A DNA stretch of 64,000 nucleotides from Bifidobacterium breve (GCA_945860545.1 CAMAQM010000001.1:62001-126000), one strand, 5' to 3'. Shown: positions 48,162-59,073, counted from the first letter of the stretch. Program-made: numbers and translations. Notes: generated by a model from the letters alone, not told the origin.

Positions 48162-48952
48162 GTGGTGACCCGACGCCGTTCGGTGCGCGTTCCCCCGGTG
48201 GGCACCCCTCCGGTGCGCTGTCACCAGCTGATCTGATCCGCACCGACCGTTCCCTCGGTGCGGTGCTCGGTCGCCGGGTCGACGGGTCGTTCGAGGTGGA
48301 CCCGTGGGGGTTCGACGCCGATCTGATGTCGGTGGTGAGTCGAATGGTGCCGACGCTCGGCGTGCGGGTGTCGGGCGGCGGTCGGGTGCCAGACGGTCCG
48401 GCGCTTTGTCTGTGGCGCGGTCGACGCACCGGTCTGGTGCAACTCCTCGGGGGTCTTGGGGCCGGGACCGGGCGTGCCGTGCGATTCACCGGGGTTCCCG
48501 ACGTCGAACCGTTGGTGGGGGTGTTGCGCCGCTTCGGAGGTGTGGGCGGTGACCCCGCTGACGTGCGTGGTCTGTTGCGTGCCGGCAACCTGGTGGCGGT
48601 CCGTCTCGACAACACCCATGAGTTCGGTGAGGCGCAACTCGCCGGGGTCGGCTGGGTCGGGGAGGACACCGCGACGGCGGCGGGGTCGCCCTCGGGTGGC
48701 GGCGTGGCAGGCGTTGCCGGTGCGGATCGCAGCGACGTCGGGGTGGACGAGTGGCTTCCCGACGACGTGGTGGAGGCCGCCATCGACGTCGGTGTGCCGG
48801 TGGTGCCCGTTGTGGTCCACCCTCCGCGACTGTGGTCGCCGCTGGCCCGGGTGGCGGTCGGGGTGCCCGTCCCCACCCGCACCCGGTTCGCGCCGCGCAC
48901 GATGGCCGAGGTGGCGAGCGGTGTTGCGTCGTCGTTCGGTTCGCTCCGCTGA
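48158..48952 (+). CDS. Putative PlsC-like acyltransferase homologue lacking the HX4D motif, or unknown
   Basis: GTG 48158 overlaps epimerase stop; layout FDADLMSVVSRMVPTLGVRVSGGGRVPDGPALCLWRGRRTGLVQLL resembles a PlsC N-region without the catalytic His/Asp. Confidence 0.5.
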   Translation: MSGDPTPFGARSPGGHPSGALSPADLIRTDRSLGAVLGRRVDGSFEVDPWGFDADLMSVVSRMVPTLGVRVSGGGRVPDGPALCLWRGRRTGLVQLLGGLGAGTGRAVRFTGVPDVEPLVGVLRRFGGVGGDPADVRGLLRAGNLVAVRLDNTHEFGEAQLAGVGWVGEDTATAAGSPSGGGVAGVAGADRSDVGVDEWLPDDVVEAAIDVGVPVVPVVVHPPRLWSPLARVAVGVPVPTRTRFAPRTMAEVASGVASSFGSLR

Positions 48953-48993
48953 GCTGACCCGACGGGCCCGACCGACCGCCCTACACTCCGTCG

Positions 48994-49815
48994 GTGCCCT
49001 TCGTTTCCGCTGCCGACGGCACCACCATCCACTACCGAATGGTGGGCCGGCGTGACGGTGAGCCCCTGTTGGCGTTGCAGGGTCTTGGCGCCGACAGTCG
49101 CGGGTGGATCGCCCAGCAGCGTGCGCTCGGTGCCCGATACCGGCTGATCCTGGTGGACAACCGTGGCGTGGGGGCTTCCGACCGGCCCGAGGGCCCCTAC
49201 GACCTCGAGGTCATGGCGGCGGATGCCGTGGCGGTGCTCGACCACGCCGGGGTGGACTCGGCGCACGTGATGGGGGCGTCGATGGGTGGGGTGCTGGCCC
49301 AGGTCATGGCGGTGCGTCACACCGCCCGGGTGCGGTCACTGGTGTTGGCCTGCACGGCGTGCCGGCATCACCGGTGGCGACGTGAACTCCTTGAGGAGTG
49401 GCGGTCGGTGGCGCTCACCGACGGCATGGGCGCCCTCACCTCGGTGGCGGCCCGCTGGTTGGTCGGCCCACGGCTGCTCCGACGGTTCCAGCCCGCCATC
49501 GGCATGTTGGGACCGCTGGCGTTGCGCGTCGGGCCGGAACAGTTCGCCGCCCAGATCGGGGCGATTCTGTCTCTTGACGACGCGTTGCGGCTCGAGCTCG
49601 GTGGGGTGCACGTGCCCACCAAGGTGGTGGTCGGGAGTCAGGACATGTTGACTCCGCTCGGGGACTCCGAGGAGATCGCCGAGTTGGTGCCCCGCGCCGA
49701 GTTGACGATCCTCGGTGGCGCCGCCCACGGGTTGATGGTTGAACAGGCCGGCACCTTCAACCAGGTCGTGCTCGAGTTCCTCGACGAGGTGGTCGGGGTT
49801 CCCGTTCCCCGCTGA
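48994..49815 (+). CDS. Alpha/beta hydrolase
   Basis: LILVDNRGVGASDRPEGPYDLE...VMGASMGGVLAQVMAVRH (GxSxG). Confidence 0.92.
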   Translation: MPFVSAADGTTIHYRMVGRRDGEPLLALQGLGADSRGWIAQQRALGARYRLILVDNRGVGASDRPEGPYDLEVMAADAVAVLDHAGVDSAHVMGASMGGVLAQVMAVRHTARVRSLVLACTACRHHRWRRELLEEWRSVALTDGMGALTSVAARWLVGPRLLRRFQPAIGMLGPLALRVGPEQFAAQIGAILSLDDALRLELGGVHVPTKVVVGSQDMLTPLGDSEEIAELVPRAELTILGGAAHGLMVEQAGTFNQVVLEFLDEVVGVPVPR

Positions 49816-49841
49816 GCGTTCTCGCCAGTGATCAGTGGCGG

Positions 49842-50852
49842 TCAGGACGCCACGGAGGCAGCGGCGGCGCGTCCGCTGTCGACGAGCATGCGGGCCTGGG
49901 TGGCGAGCGCCTCGGTGGCCTCTGACTCCCCAACCGTGTCGAGTGCCGCACACGCCGCGTCTACGAACTCCGCTGCGGTGTCGAGCGCCGAGGCCACCAT
50001 GCCCGACGACCGGACGATGTCGCGGGCCCGGTCCACCTCGTCGGCGGACGGAATGCGTCCCACGATCTCGCGAAGTTCGTCGGCGTCGGAACCCCCCGCT
50101 GCGAGCGTGCGAAGCACCGGCAGGGTGTACACGCCTTCGACGAGGTCGTGGCCGGCGGGTTTGCCGAGCTGTTCGTCGGTGGCGGACAGGTCCAACACGT
50201 CGTCGACGATCTGGAACGCCATCCCGTAGTCCCGGCCGAACGAGGTGAGGGCGTCGATCTGGGTGCGGTCCAACCCGGCGACGATGGCGCCGATGCGGCT
50301 GGCGGTGCCGAACAGCGCGGCGGTCTTGCCGTCGATGGACCGGAGGTACGCCTCCTCGGTGCGCAGCGCGTTGAACGTGCTCTGCAGTTCAAGGACCTGG
50401 CCTTCACACAGGCGGGCGATGGTTCGGGCGAGAAGTGCGGCGACCTCGGTGCCGAGTTCGGCGGCGATCTCCGACGCCCGTGCCAACAGGAAGTCCCCGG
50501 CGAGGATGGCGGTCAGGTTCCCCCAGCGGGCGTTCACGCTCTCCACCGTTCGGCGGGTCGTGGCCTCGTCCATCACGTCGTCGTGGTAGAGCGATCCGAG
50601 GTGGACCAGTTCAACGGCGACGCCGCCCATGACGACCCCTTCGGGTGCGGCGGTGATCACCGGGGTGGCGCACGCCCCCGCGGCGAGGGCGAACAGGGGG
50701 CGCCCCCGTTTGCCTCCGGCGGCGAGGAGGTGACTGACGACCTCGGTCAGGAACGGGTCGTCGGCCTGCACGGCGGTCCGCAAGGCCTCCTCGACACGCG
50801 CCAGATCGGTCTGCACGACCGGCATGGAGGCGAGGGGACTGGTGGAAGGCAC
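49842..50852 (-). CDS. Polyprenyl diphosphate synthase
   Basis: VHLGSLYHDDVMDEATTRR (first DDxxD) and FQIVDDVLDLSATDEQLGKPAGHDLVEG (second). Confidence 0.93.
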   Translation of the reverse strand: MPSTSPLASMPVVQTDLARVEEALRTAVQADDPFLTEVVSHLLAAGGKRGRPLFALAAGACATPVITAAPEGVVMGGVAVELVHLGSLYHDDVMDEATTRRTVESVNARWGNLTAILAGDFLLARASEIAAELGTEVAALLARTIARLCEGQVLELQSTFNALRTEEAYLRSIDGKTAALFGTASRIGAIVAGLDRTQIDALTSFGRDYGMAFQIVDDVLDLSATDEQLGKPAGHDLVEGVYTLPVLRTLAAGGSDADELREIVGRIPSADEVDRARDIVRSSGMVASALDTAAEFVDAACAALDTVGESEATEALATQARMLVDSGRAAAASVAS

Positions 50853-51042
50853 ATGGCGAGCGTAGGGGAACCCTCTCGGGGACGGGAAACCGGGCGGCGG
50901 GTCGTCACGGGGTGTTCACCGACCCGGATTTTCGGGTCCGCCGGGCGCCGTGCGAAGTCACGGGAGGCCGGTACACTCCTCCTACTACCCACTTAGGGGT
51001 TTCCGTCGGTGGAGGCCCCGCAACGGGAGGACAGGGAGCAAC

Positions 51043-53556
51043 GTGTTCGAGCGATTCACAGACCGGGCCCGTCGGGTCGTCGTCCTGGCTCAGGAAGAAG
51101 CCCGCCTGCTCAACCACAACTACATCGGGACCGAGCACATTCTGCTTGGCCTGATCCACGAGGGTGAGGGTGTCGCCGCCAAGGCGCTCGAGTCGCTCGG
51201 TATCTCCCTTGAGGCGGTCCGCAGCCAGGTCGAGGAGATCATCGGCCAGGGCGGTTCGTCCCCCAGTGGCCACATCCCCTTCACCCCGCGCGCCAAAAAG
51301 GTGCTCGAACTGTCGTTGCGTGAGGCGTTGCAGTTGGGTCACAACTACATCGGCACCGAACACATCCTCCTCGGTCTCATCCGCGAGGGTGAGGGTGTCG
51401 CCGCCCAGGTGCTCGTCAAGCTCGGTGCGGACCTGTCCCGTGTTCGCCAACAGGTCATCCAGTTGTTGAGCGGCTACTCGGGCCCCGCCGCAGAGAAGGC
51501 CGGTGCCACCACCGGCGGCGGGTCCGGCGAGCAGAGCCAGTCGGGTTCACTGGTGCTCGACCAGTTCGGTCGGAACCTCACCCAGTTGGCCCGAGACAAA
51601 AAGCTCGACCCGGTCATCGGCCGGGACCGTGAGACCGAGCGCGTCATGCAGGTGCTCTCTCGCCGTACCAAGAACAACCCGGTGCTCATTGGTGAGCCCG
51701 GTGTCGGCAAGACCGCCATCGTGGAAGGTCTCGCCCAGTCGATCGCTGCGGGCAACGTGCCCGAGACGCTCGAGGGCAAGCAGCTCTACACCCTCGATCT
51801 CGGTGCGCTCGTGGCCGGCAGCCGTTACCGCGGTGACTTTGAGGAGCGCCTCAAGAAGGTGCTCAAGGAGATCAAGACCCGCGGCGACATCATCTTGTTC
51901 ATCGACGAGATCCACACCCTCGTGGGTGCCGGAGCCGCCGAGGGCGCCATCGACGCCGCCAGCATCCTCAAGCCCATGCTGGCTCGTGGCGAACTGCAGA
52001 CCATCGGGGCCACCACCCTCGACGAGTACCGCAAGCACCTCGAAAAGGACGCCGCCCTTGAGCGCCGCTTCCAGCCGGTGAAGGTCGAGGAGCCGTCGGT
52101 CACCCACACCATCGAGATCCTCAAGGGCCTGCGCGACCGTTACGAGCAGCACCACCGGGTCACCATCACCGACCAGGCGTTGGTGGCCGCAGCCAACCTC
52201 GCTGATCGCTACATCTCTGATCGTCACCTCCCTGACAAGGCCATCGACCTCATCGATGAGGCCGGCAGCCGTCTGCGCATCAAGCGCATGGAGACGCCGC
52301 CGGACTACAAGGAACTCGAGAACGAGATCGCCCAGGCCCAGCAGGCCAAAAAGGACGCCGTCGAGGCCCAGGACTTCGAAGAAGCGGGCCGTCTGCGTGA
52401 CCGCGAGAAGGAACTGCTCTCCCGCAAGGAGGAGATGGAGACCGAGATCAAGCAGTCCGGTGTGGACCTGTTCGACGAGGTCGACGAGGAAGCCATCGCC
52501 GAGGTGCTCTCCATCTGGACCGGCATCCCGGTGTACAAGCTCACCGAAGAGGAGACCGCCAAGCTCCTGCGCATGGAAGAGGAACTGCACCATCGGGTCA
52601 TCGGTCAGGAGAACGCCATCAAGGCGGTGTCCCAGGCCATTCGCCGAACCCGTGCGGGCCTCAAGGACCCCAAGCGTCCATCGGGATCGTTCATCTTCTT
52701 GGGCCCGTCCGGTGTGGGCAAGACCGAGTTGGCCAAGACGCTCGCCGAGTTCCTCTTCGGTGACGAGCAGGCGCTCATCCAGCTCGACATGAGCGAGTAC
52801 ATGGAAAAGCACACCGTGAGTCGTCTCGTCGGTTCGCCCCCGGGCTACGTCGGGTACGAGGAAGGTGGCCAGCTGACCGAAGCGGTGCGCCGCAAGCCGT
52901 TCAGCGTCGTGTTGTTCGACGAAATCGAAAAGGCCCACCCCGACGTGTTCAACACGTTGCTGCAGATCCTCGAGGAGGGTCGCCTCACCGACAGCCAGGG
53001 TCGTTCGGTGGACTTCCGCAACACCGTGCTGATCATGACGTCGAACCTCGGTACCCAGGACCTGCGCAAGGCCAACATCGGGTTCTCCAAGGCGGACGAA
53101 GCCGTGTCGTACGAGAAGATGAAGGAAAAGGTCAATGAGGCCCTCAAGGCCCACTTCCGACCCGAGTTCCTCAACCGCATCGACGAAACCATCGTGTTCC
53201 ACGAGCTGTCCAAGGACGAGGTCATCCGCATCGTCGACCTCATGATCGTGCGGGTCACCAACCAGCTCCGCAGCCAGGGCGTGGGTCTCGAGTTGTCCCA
53301 GGCGGCCAAGGTGCTGCTCGCCGATCGGGGTTACGACCCGACGCTGGGCGCCCGACCGTTGCGTCGAGCCATCCAGCGCCTCGTCGAGGACCCGATGTCC
53401 GAACGACTCCTGTGGAAGGAGTTCCGCGCCGGCCAGACGATCCACGTCGACGCCGAGCCGGATCCCGAGACGGGTGAGCGGGTCATCACGTTCACGGCCG
53501 TGGAGGGCTTCGAGCCGCCACCGGTCAGCGAACCGGCTGCTGCCGGCGCCGAGTGA
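51043..53556 (+). CDS. clpC: ClpC-family AAA+ ATPase
   Basis: [37 protein letters not shown]; two AAA modules [14 protein letters not shown] and [17 protein letters not shown]-like motif. Confidence 0.96.
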   Translation: MFERFTDRARRVVVLAQEEARLLNHNYIGTEHILLGLIHEGEGVAAKALESLGISLEAVRSQVEEIIGQGGSSPSGHIPFTPRAKKVLELSLREALQLGHNYIGTEHILLGLIREGEGVAAQVLVKLGADLSRVRQQVIQLLSGYSGPAAEKAGATTGGGSGEQSQSGSLVLDQFGRNLTQLARDKKLDPVIGRDRETERVMQVLSRRTKNNPVLIGEPGVGKTAIVEGLAQSIAAGNVPETLEGKQLYTLDLGALVAGSRYRGDFEERLKKVLKEIKTRGDIILFIDEIHTLVGAGAAEGAIDAASILKPMLARGELQTIGATTLDEYRKHLEKDAALERRFQPVKVEEPSVTHTIEILKGLRDRYEQHHRVTITDQALVAAANLADRYISDRHLPDKAIDLIDEAGSRLRIKRMETPPDYKELENEIAQAQQAKKDAVEAQDFEEAGRLRDREKELLSRKEEMETEIKQSGVDLFDEVDEEAIAEVLSIWTGIPVYKLTEEETAKLLRMEEELHHRVIGQENAIKAVSQAIRRTRAGLKDPKRPSGSFIFLGPSGVGKTELAKTLAEFLFGDEQALIQLDMSEYMEKHTVSRLVGSPPGYVGYEEGGQLTEAVRRKPFSVVLFDEIEKAHPDVFNTLLQILEEGRLTDSQGRSVDFRNTVLIMTSNLGTQDLRKANIGFSKADEAVSYEKMKEKVNEALKAHFRPEFLNRIDETIVFHELSKDEVIRIVDLMIVRVTNQLRSQGVGLELSQAAKVLLADRGYDPTLGARPLRRAIQRLVEDPMSERLLWKEFRAGQTIHVDAEPDPETGERVITFTAVEGFEPPPVSEPAAAGAE

Positions 53557-53581
53557 TCCCAGCCCGGTGACGGGCGCATCG

Positions 53582-54316
53582 GTGACGACCATGGCGCGTG
53601 CCGCCCTCGTGGCCCTCGTGCTGTTGGTGGCGGGCACCGCCTGCGAGATGGATGTGGACGTCACGGTCGACGCTACGTCGGCGGGGTCGGGTTCGGTCCA
53701 GGTCGCTGTCGGGTTCGATGAGGCGGCACTCGCCCGCCTCGGTGATCCCGCCACGGCCCTCGCCACGGACGACCTCGCAGCGGCGGGATGGGTGGTGGAC
53801 CCGGCGTCGGTCACCCCCGACGGCATGACCCGGATCGTCGCCACGAAGACCTTCGACGACCCTGCCGGGTTCGCCGCCGCCGTCGACGAGGTGGCCGGAC
53901 CCGCCGGGCCGTTGACCGGAACGTCGCTGACGGTGACCGATGAGGCGTTGACCTACCTCACCACCCTCACCGGCGTGGTCGACCTCTCTGCCGGCCTCGC
54001 TCCCTACACCGACCCTGCACTCGACGCGGCCGCCGACGGGGTGCCCCTCGGCGGGCTGCCCACCGCCGTCGAGGAGGCCGAGGGGCGACCGGTGGCGGAC
54101 ATGGTTGACGTCACCGTCACGTGGCGACTCGACGGCACCGAGGTGCGCGTCGAGCCCGTACTCGGAGCGCCCGCCCCACCGCCGACGGTGTTGTCGGTGG
54201 AGCGGCCCCGGGTGGAGCGCCGAGCGCTGCTCGCCGCCGGTGTCGTGGCGGTTGCGGTGGTGGTCGTGGGTGCCGCCCACGCCATCGCCGTTCGACGCCG
54301 TCGGGTCGGTTCCTGA
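53582..54316 (+). CDS. Predicted lipoprotein with C-terminal TM (LppM/DUF3153-like)
   Basis: LVLLVAGTACEMDVDVTVDATSAGSGSVQVAVGFD; terminal TM plus RRRR. Confidence 0.75.
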   Translation: MTTMARAALVALVLLVAGTACEMDVDVTVDATSAGSGSVQVAVGFDEAALARLGDPATALATDDLAAAGWVVDPASVTPDGMTRIVATKTFDDPAGFAAAVDEVAGPAGPLTGTSLTVTDEALTYLTTLTGVVDLSAGLAPYTDPALDAAADGVPLGGLPTAVEEAEGRPVADMVDVTVTWRLDGTEVRVEPVLGAPAPPPTVLSVERPRVERRALLAAGVVAVAVVVVGAAHAIAVRRRRVGS

Positions 54317-54343
54317 ATCGGGGCTGCAGGGACGGCGGGTGGT

Positions 54344-54988
54344 TCAAGGAGCAGGTGCGCTGAACGTCCAACTCATCGTCGGGCGTCCCTCGTCCCAGGA
54401 TTCCTGCCAACTGCCGACTGCCTGCCACGAGGGTTTGCCTTGCTCTGAAGCGTCGAGGAGCACGACGGGGTCGTAGGTGCTGCGCCAATCCGGTGTCGGT
54501 TGGCCGATCTCGCTCCACCCCTCAAAGATGTCAAAGACGTTGAAATCGAATTCCTCGTTGGCGCCGAGGTTCACCCGGGCGAAGGTTCTTGAGCTGGCGG
54601 TGCGGATCTCCCACGCCCAACTGCCGCGGTAGCCGCCGCGTACGTACCCGCTCTGGCTCTCAAGGCCGTCGTCCCCGAGGTAGACGGCTTTGGTCTCCGA
54701 GGTGGACCGAGCTGGCACGGTCATGGTGAGCGACAGTCGGTCGGCGTCGCGCACGTTGAAAAATTCAGACGCGTAGAACTCGATGGTGGTGTCGCTGTCG
54801 TTGCGCACCTGAAAGCTCACCGGAGTCTTGGCACAACCGAAACGGGCCGGGCAGTCCGCGCTGCGGGCTTCGCGATCGCCGGTCGCCTCTGATGTGGTTG
54901 ACGCGTCACCACAGGCGGTGGCACCAAACGTGAGTGTCAACGCCAGTGCGAGGGCGGCAACTCCGGTGAATCGTTTGGTCTGTGTCAT
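54344..54988 (-). CDS. Predicted lipoprotein of unknown function
   Basis: MTQTKRFTGVAALALALTLTFGATACGDAST: signal peptide plus lipobox; body not recognised. Confidence 0.75.
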   Translation of the reverse strand: MTQTKRFTGVAALALALTLTFGATACGDASTTSEATGDREARSADCPARFGCAKTPVSFQVRNDSDTTIEFYASEFFNVRDADRLSLTMTVPARSTSETKAVYLGDDGLESQSGYVRGGYRGSWAWEIRTASSRTFARVNLGANEEFDFNVFDIFEGWSEIGQPTPDWRSTYDPVVLLDASEQGKPSWQAVGSWQESWDEGRPTMSWTFSAPAP

Positions 54989-55155
54989 GGCTCCGCCTTG
55001 GGGGTTGTGGTCGCTGCGCCGACGTGGGCGGCGCCTCGTCATTGCGGAACCCTAGTGGTAGGTGAAATCACTCCCCGGTCACCGTTTAGGCGCGCGGTGG
55101 CGACCTTGATCACCGTGGCCGCCCCAGCGTCGCATCCACGCCGTAGTGTGCGGCC

Positions 55156-56499
55156 ATGGCCCGCGTCCGCACCGTCCACCGATGCCAGGAGTGCGGAGCC
55201 ACGACCCCGCGCTGGCAGGGGCGCTGCCCGTCGTGCGAGGCGTGGAACACGCTCGTGGAGGAGATCGAGACCCCGGCGCCGGCTCCGGTGCTGTCGGGGC
55301 CGTGGGCGTCGTCCACGAGCGAGCCCGCCCTGCCCATCGCCGATGTTGACGTCAACGCCGTGCACGCCGTGCCGGTCGGGGTCCCCGAGGTGGATCGAGT
55401 GCTCGGCGGGGGGTTGGTGCCCGGGGCGGTGACGTTGTTGGGTGGCGAACCGGGGATCGGGAAGTCGACGCTGCTGTTGCAGGTTGCCGCTGGGGTGGCC
55501 GCCACCGGTCGACGGGTGCTGTACGTCACCGCCGAGGAGTCCACCGCGCAGATCCGTGCCCGTGCCGAACGTCTCGGGGCGGTGGTCGACGACTTGTGGG
55601 TGGTGGCGGAAACCTCGGTGCCGCGCATTGCTGAACTGCTCGACGAGGTCGATCCCGCCGTCGTGCTCGTCGACTCGGTGCAGGCACTGGTGGTGCCCGA
55701 GTTGTCTTCAGCACCGGGGTCGGTGGCCCAGGTGCGCGAGTGCGCGTTCCGTCTCGTCACCGAGGCCCGTTCGCGTGGCGCGGCGACGGTGCTGGTCGGG
55801 CACGTCACCAAGGACGGTGCGCTGGCTGGGCCGAGGGTGCTCGAACACGTCGTGGACACGGTGTTGGCCTTCGAAGGTGACCGGCATGGAGGTCTGCGTC
55901 TGTTGCGGGCAACCAAGCACCGGTTCGGCTCCACCTCGGAGGTCGGGGTGTTCGAGATGGGCGAGGACGGTCTGCAGGCTGTGGCCGACCCGTCGGGCCG
56001 GTTCCTCCTCGACCGCCGCACCGGGGTGCCCGGGTCGGTTGTGGCGGCGGTGCTCGAGGGTCGTCGCCCGGTGTTGGTCGAGGTGCAGGCTCTCGTGGGT
56101 GATTCGAATCTGCCCCAGCCGCGTCGCACCGCCCAGGGAATCGATGGTGGACGGTTGGCGCTGTTGCTGGCCGTGCTCGACCGCCGGGTCGGGTTGCCGG
56201 GACTCGGCAAGGTCGACGTGCACACGCTGGCTGTCGGCGGGGTTCGCCTTGGTGAACCAGGAGCCGATCTGGCGGTGGCGTTGGCGGTTGCGTCGGCGTT
56301 GTTGGATCGACCGGTGCCCGATGACCTCGCCGTGTTCGGCGAGGTTGGTCTCACCGGCGAGGTTCGCCGCGTGGGCCGCGGTGAGGAGCGGGTGACCGAG
56401 GCGGAGCGTCTCGGGTTCACCACAGTGCTTGGTCCCGCCGCACCTGCTCGGTCGGTGACGACGCTTGCCGAGGCCATCGAGGCCACCCTTCCCCGCTAA
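55156..56499 (+). CDS. radA: DNA repair protein RadA
   Basis: CQECGATTPRWQGRCPSCEAWNTL Zn motif; LLGGEPGIGKSTLLLQVA; GVRLGEPGADLAVALAVASALLDR. Confidence 0.95.
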   Translation: MARVRTVHRCQECGATTPRWQGRCPSCEAWNTLVEEIETPAPAPVLSGPWASSTSEPALPIADVDVNAVHAVPVGVPEVDRVLGGGLVPGAVTLLGGEPGIGKSTLLLQVAAGVAATGRRVLYVTAEESTAQIRARAERLGAVVDDLWVVAETSVPRIAELLDEVDPAVVLVDSVQALVVPELSSAPGSVAQVRECAFRLVTEARSRGAATVLVGHVTKDGALAGPRVLEHVVDTVLAFEGDRHGGLRLLRATKHRFGSTSEVGVFEMGEDGLQAVADPSGRFLLDRRTGVPGSVVAAVLEGRRPVLVEVQALVGDSNLPQPRRTAQGIDGGRLALLLAVLDRRVGLPGLGKVDVHTLAVGGVRLGEPGADLAVALAVASALLDRPVPDDLAVFGEVGLTGEVRRVGRGEERVTEAERLGFTTVLGPAAPARSVTTLAEAIEATLPR

Positions 56500-56577
56500 A
56501 TCCACGGGAATCGGCGAGGGGAAGCGCACGTGAATTCTCCCCGGAGGCACCGGGGTGTGCACGGGTAGACTTCTCCG

Positions 56578-57651
56578 ATGGAGCGCAGCCGTAGCCCTGA
56601 ATTGCTTGATGCTCTTCGCATCGTGGCACCGGGTCGGCCGCTGCGCGAAGGCCTCGACCGGATCCCTCAGGCGTCGATGGGGGCATTGATCGTCATCGGT
56701 GACGGACCTGAGGTCCTCAACATCTGTTCAGGCGGGTTCCTGTTGGACGCCGCCTACTCGCCCCAGCGACTGTCCGAACTCGCCAAGATGGATGGCGCCA
56801 TCATCCTGGCGTCCGACGCCAGTCGGATCGCCAGGGCCAACGTGCACCTGGTGCCGAATCCGAACGTGCCGACGTCAGAGACCGGGACGCGTCACCGGAC
56901 CGCCGAACGGGTGGCCCGTTCGCTGGGGGTGCCGGTGGTGGCCGTGTCGGAGGACATGGCGGTACTCACGGTGTACGTCGGTGACTCCAAGAAGCCCCTT
57001 GAGCCCATCCCGCGCCTGTTGAGTCGGGCGAACACGGCGTTGCAGACCCTTGAGCGGTACAAGACCCGTCTTGATTCGACCAGTGCGGATCTGTCCACGG
57101 CGGAACTCGAGGACGTGGTGACGGTGCGTGACGTGGTGACCATGTTGCAGATCACCGAGATCGTCCTGCGCATCGCCGCAGAGATCGAATTCGACCTCGT
57201 CGAGCTCGGCACCGACGGTCGACTCGTGGCACTCCAGCTCGAGGAGATCATCGTCGGGGTGGAGGACGAGCGTCGTCTCGTGGTGCGCGACTACTTCCAC
57301 GGCGACGGCGGCTGGGATCTCGAAGCGGCCATGACGGGTCTGCGGGAACTCGAGACCGAGGATCTGCTCGACCTCAAGTTGGTGGCCGACGTGTTGCACC
57401 TTGAGGTGAGTGCAGCGGATCTCGAGGCGGCACTCGAACCGAAGGGTTACCGCCTGTTGGCCCGGATTCCCCGGTTGCCCGACAGCATCGTGAGCAACAT
57501 CGTCGAGTCGTTTGGGTCGTTGCCTCGCATCCTGCGGGCCAACGTGGCCGATCTCGACGAGGTGGAAGGGGTGGGGGCGACCCGTGCCCGGGCCATCAAG
57601 GACGGGCTGTCCAAGCTCACCTCATCGTCGATTCTCGACCGCTACACCTGA
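56578..57651 (+). CDS. disA: Diadenylate cyclase DisA
   Basis: KMDGAIILASDASRIARANVHLVPNPNVPTSETGTRHRTAERVARSLG (DGA and RHR motifs); C-terminal HhH. Confidence 0.95.
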   Translation: MERSRSPELLDALRIVAPGRPLREGLDRIPQASMGALIVIGDGPEVLNICSGGFLLDAAYSPQRLSELAKMDGAIILASDASRIARANVHLVPNPNVPTSETGTRHRTAERVARSLGVPVVAVSEDMAVLTVYVGDSKKPLEPIPRLLSRANTALQTLERYKTRLDSTSADLSTAELEDVVTVRDVVTMLQITEIVLRIAAEIEFDLVELGTDGRLVALQLEEIIVGVEDERRLVVRDYFHGDGGWDLEAAMTGLRELETEDLLDLKLVADVLHLEVSAADLEAALEPKGYRLLARIPRLPDSIVSNIVESFGSLPRILRANVADLDEVEGVGATRARAIKDGLSKLTSSSILDRYT

Positions 57652-57738
57652 TCGGTGGGTCGGTCATGCGACCGATGTCACGTCAGGGGCCTGTCACATT
57701 GCCGTCACCAGCGTGAGGGTGGCGAGTAGAACGAGGCG

Positions 57739-58404
57739 GTGCGCGTCACCCTGCCTTCGGGCACACCAGCCGAACTGGCCGTCCCCGAGGGTGCCGACCC
57801 TGCCGGGGTCCCCTCGGGCGGGTTGGTGCTGCTCCCCGACATCATGGGGCTGCGGCCGCTCTTCGACGGCCACGCCCAACGTCTCGCCGACGCGCTGGGT
57901 TGGACGGTGTGCGTCCCCGAACCGTGGCCCGGTCGTGAGGACCTGCCTCTCGCCGCCCGGCTCGACTCGGTGGGCAGTCTCGACGACGCGGCGGTGATCG
58001 CCGACGCCGCAGCGGCCGCCGATCGCACCGGTGCTGCGTCGGTGGCGGTGCTCGGGTTCTGCATGGGCGGCATGTACGCCCTCAAGGCGGCCGCCTCGGG
58101 CCGGTTCGACAAGGCGGTGTCGTTCTACGGGATGATCCGGGTGCCCGAGAACTGGGAGAGTCCGACCCAAGCCCAGCCTCTCGACTTGCTCGCCGGTGCC
58201 CACTGCCCGGTGCTCGCCATCATTGGGGGTGCGGACCCGTGGACCCCCGTTGACGACGTGGCGGCCCTCAAGGCGACCGGTGCCGAAGTGGTGGTGTACT
58301 CCGACGCCGAGCACGGGTTCGTTCACGACCCCGAGCGTCCGGCCCACCGAGCCGACGACGCATCCGATGCCTGGCGGAGAGTCCTCGGTTTCCTCGGGGT
58401 TTGA
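57739..58404 (+). CDS. Dienelactone hydrolase family protein
   Basis: LLPDIMGLRPLFDGHAQRLADALGW...AVLGFCMGGMYALKAAAS; His in DAEHGFVHDPERPAH. Confidence 0.9.
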   Translation: MRVTLPSGTPAELAVPEGADPAGVPSGGLVLLPDIMGLRPLFDGHAQRLADALGWTVCVPEPWPGREDLPLAARLDSVGSLDDAAVIADAAAAADRTGAASVAVLGFCMGGMYALKAAASGRFDKAVSFYGMIRVPENWESPTQAQPLDLLAGAHCPVLAIIGGADPWTPVDDVAALKATGAEVVVYSDAEHGFVHDPERPAHRADDASDAWRRVLGFLGV

Positions 58405-58413
58405 GGTCGGCCC

Positions 58414-59073
58414 CTAGCGGGAACGCCGCTCCATCTGGTCGCGGTCGGTGATGCGATAGCGACGGTCCGACTGTTCGATCCAGCCGAGCCGCACGAACGA
58501 CGAGATGGCCTTGTTGACGCGTTCGCGCGACGCACCGATCATGCCGGCGAGTTCCTCCTGGGTGATGGGGAGGACGAACTCGTCCTCCCCCGACGACAGT
58601 TCGAGGAGACGTTTGGCGGTGCGACCGGTCACGTCGAGGAACACCGAGTCGGCGAGTGCCTCGTCGGTGGCGCGCAACCGCTGGGCCAACAGGCCCACCA
58701 CCTGCCACAACAACTCGGGGTGTGCGTCGTAGATCTCCCGCAGGGCGGTGTAGGGGATGTGCACCACCTCGGACGGTTCGAGGGCCCGGGCCGCAGCGGA
58801 ACGGGGTCGTCCGTCGAACAACGGCAACTCCCCGAACAGGTCGCCGCCCTCCATGAGCGCCACCATGGACTCGCGTCCGTCGGCGGCGGTGTTGAGAATG
58901 GCGACCCGACCGTTGAGCACGACGAACAGGGCGTCAGGTTCGTCGTTGTGGTTGAACAACAGGTCACCGCGAGTGAGCTTCACCGGCCGGGCCTGTGCGG
59001 CCACCGCGTCGAGCTGGTCGGCAGGGAGGCTCCCGAGGAGCTCGACTTGGCGAAGGGTTTCGGCGTCGATCAC
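58414..59073 (-). CDS. Crp/Fnr-family transcriptional regulator
   Basis: cNMP-binding GGDLFGELPLFDGRPRSAAARAL; HTH LPITQEELAGMIGASRERVNKAISSF. Confidence 0.93.
   Translation of the reverse strand: MIDAETLRQVELLGSLPADQLDAVAAQARPVKLTRGDLLFNHNDEPDALFVVLNGRVAILNTAADGRESMVALMEGGDLFGELPLFDGRPRSAAARALEPSEVVHIPYTALREIYDAHPELLWQVVGLLAQRLRATDEALADSVFLDVTGRTAKRLLELSSGEDEFVLPITQEELAGMIGASRERVNKAISSFVRLGWIEQSDRRYRITDRDQMERRSR

Noticed and set aside
50931-50948. GACCCG-GATTTT-CGGGTC hairpin upstream of clpC
   Set aside because: Possible regulatory or terminator structure for upstream transcription, but short and not clearly matching ClgR or HrcA sites from memory.
51547-53844. 765-aa minus-strand ORF antisense to clpC
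   Set aside because: Mirror of a strongly supported ClpC; no RBS or motif support.
57660-57675. Palindrome TCGGTC-ATGC-GACCGA after disA
   Set aside because: Short stem, no U tract, could be chance at this GC content.
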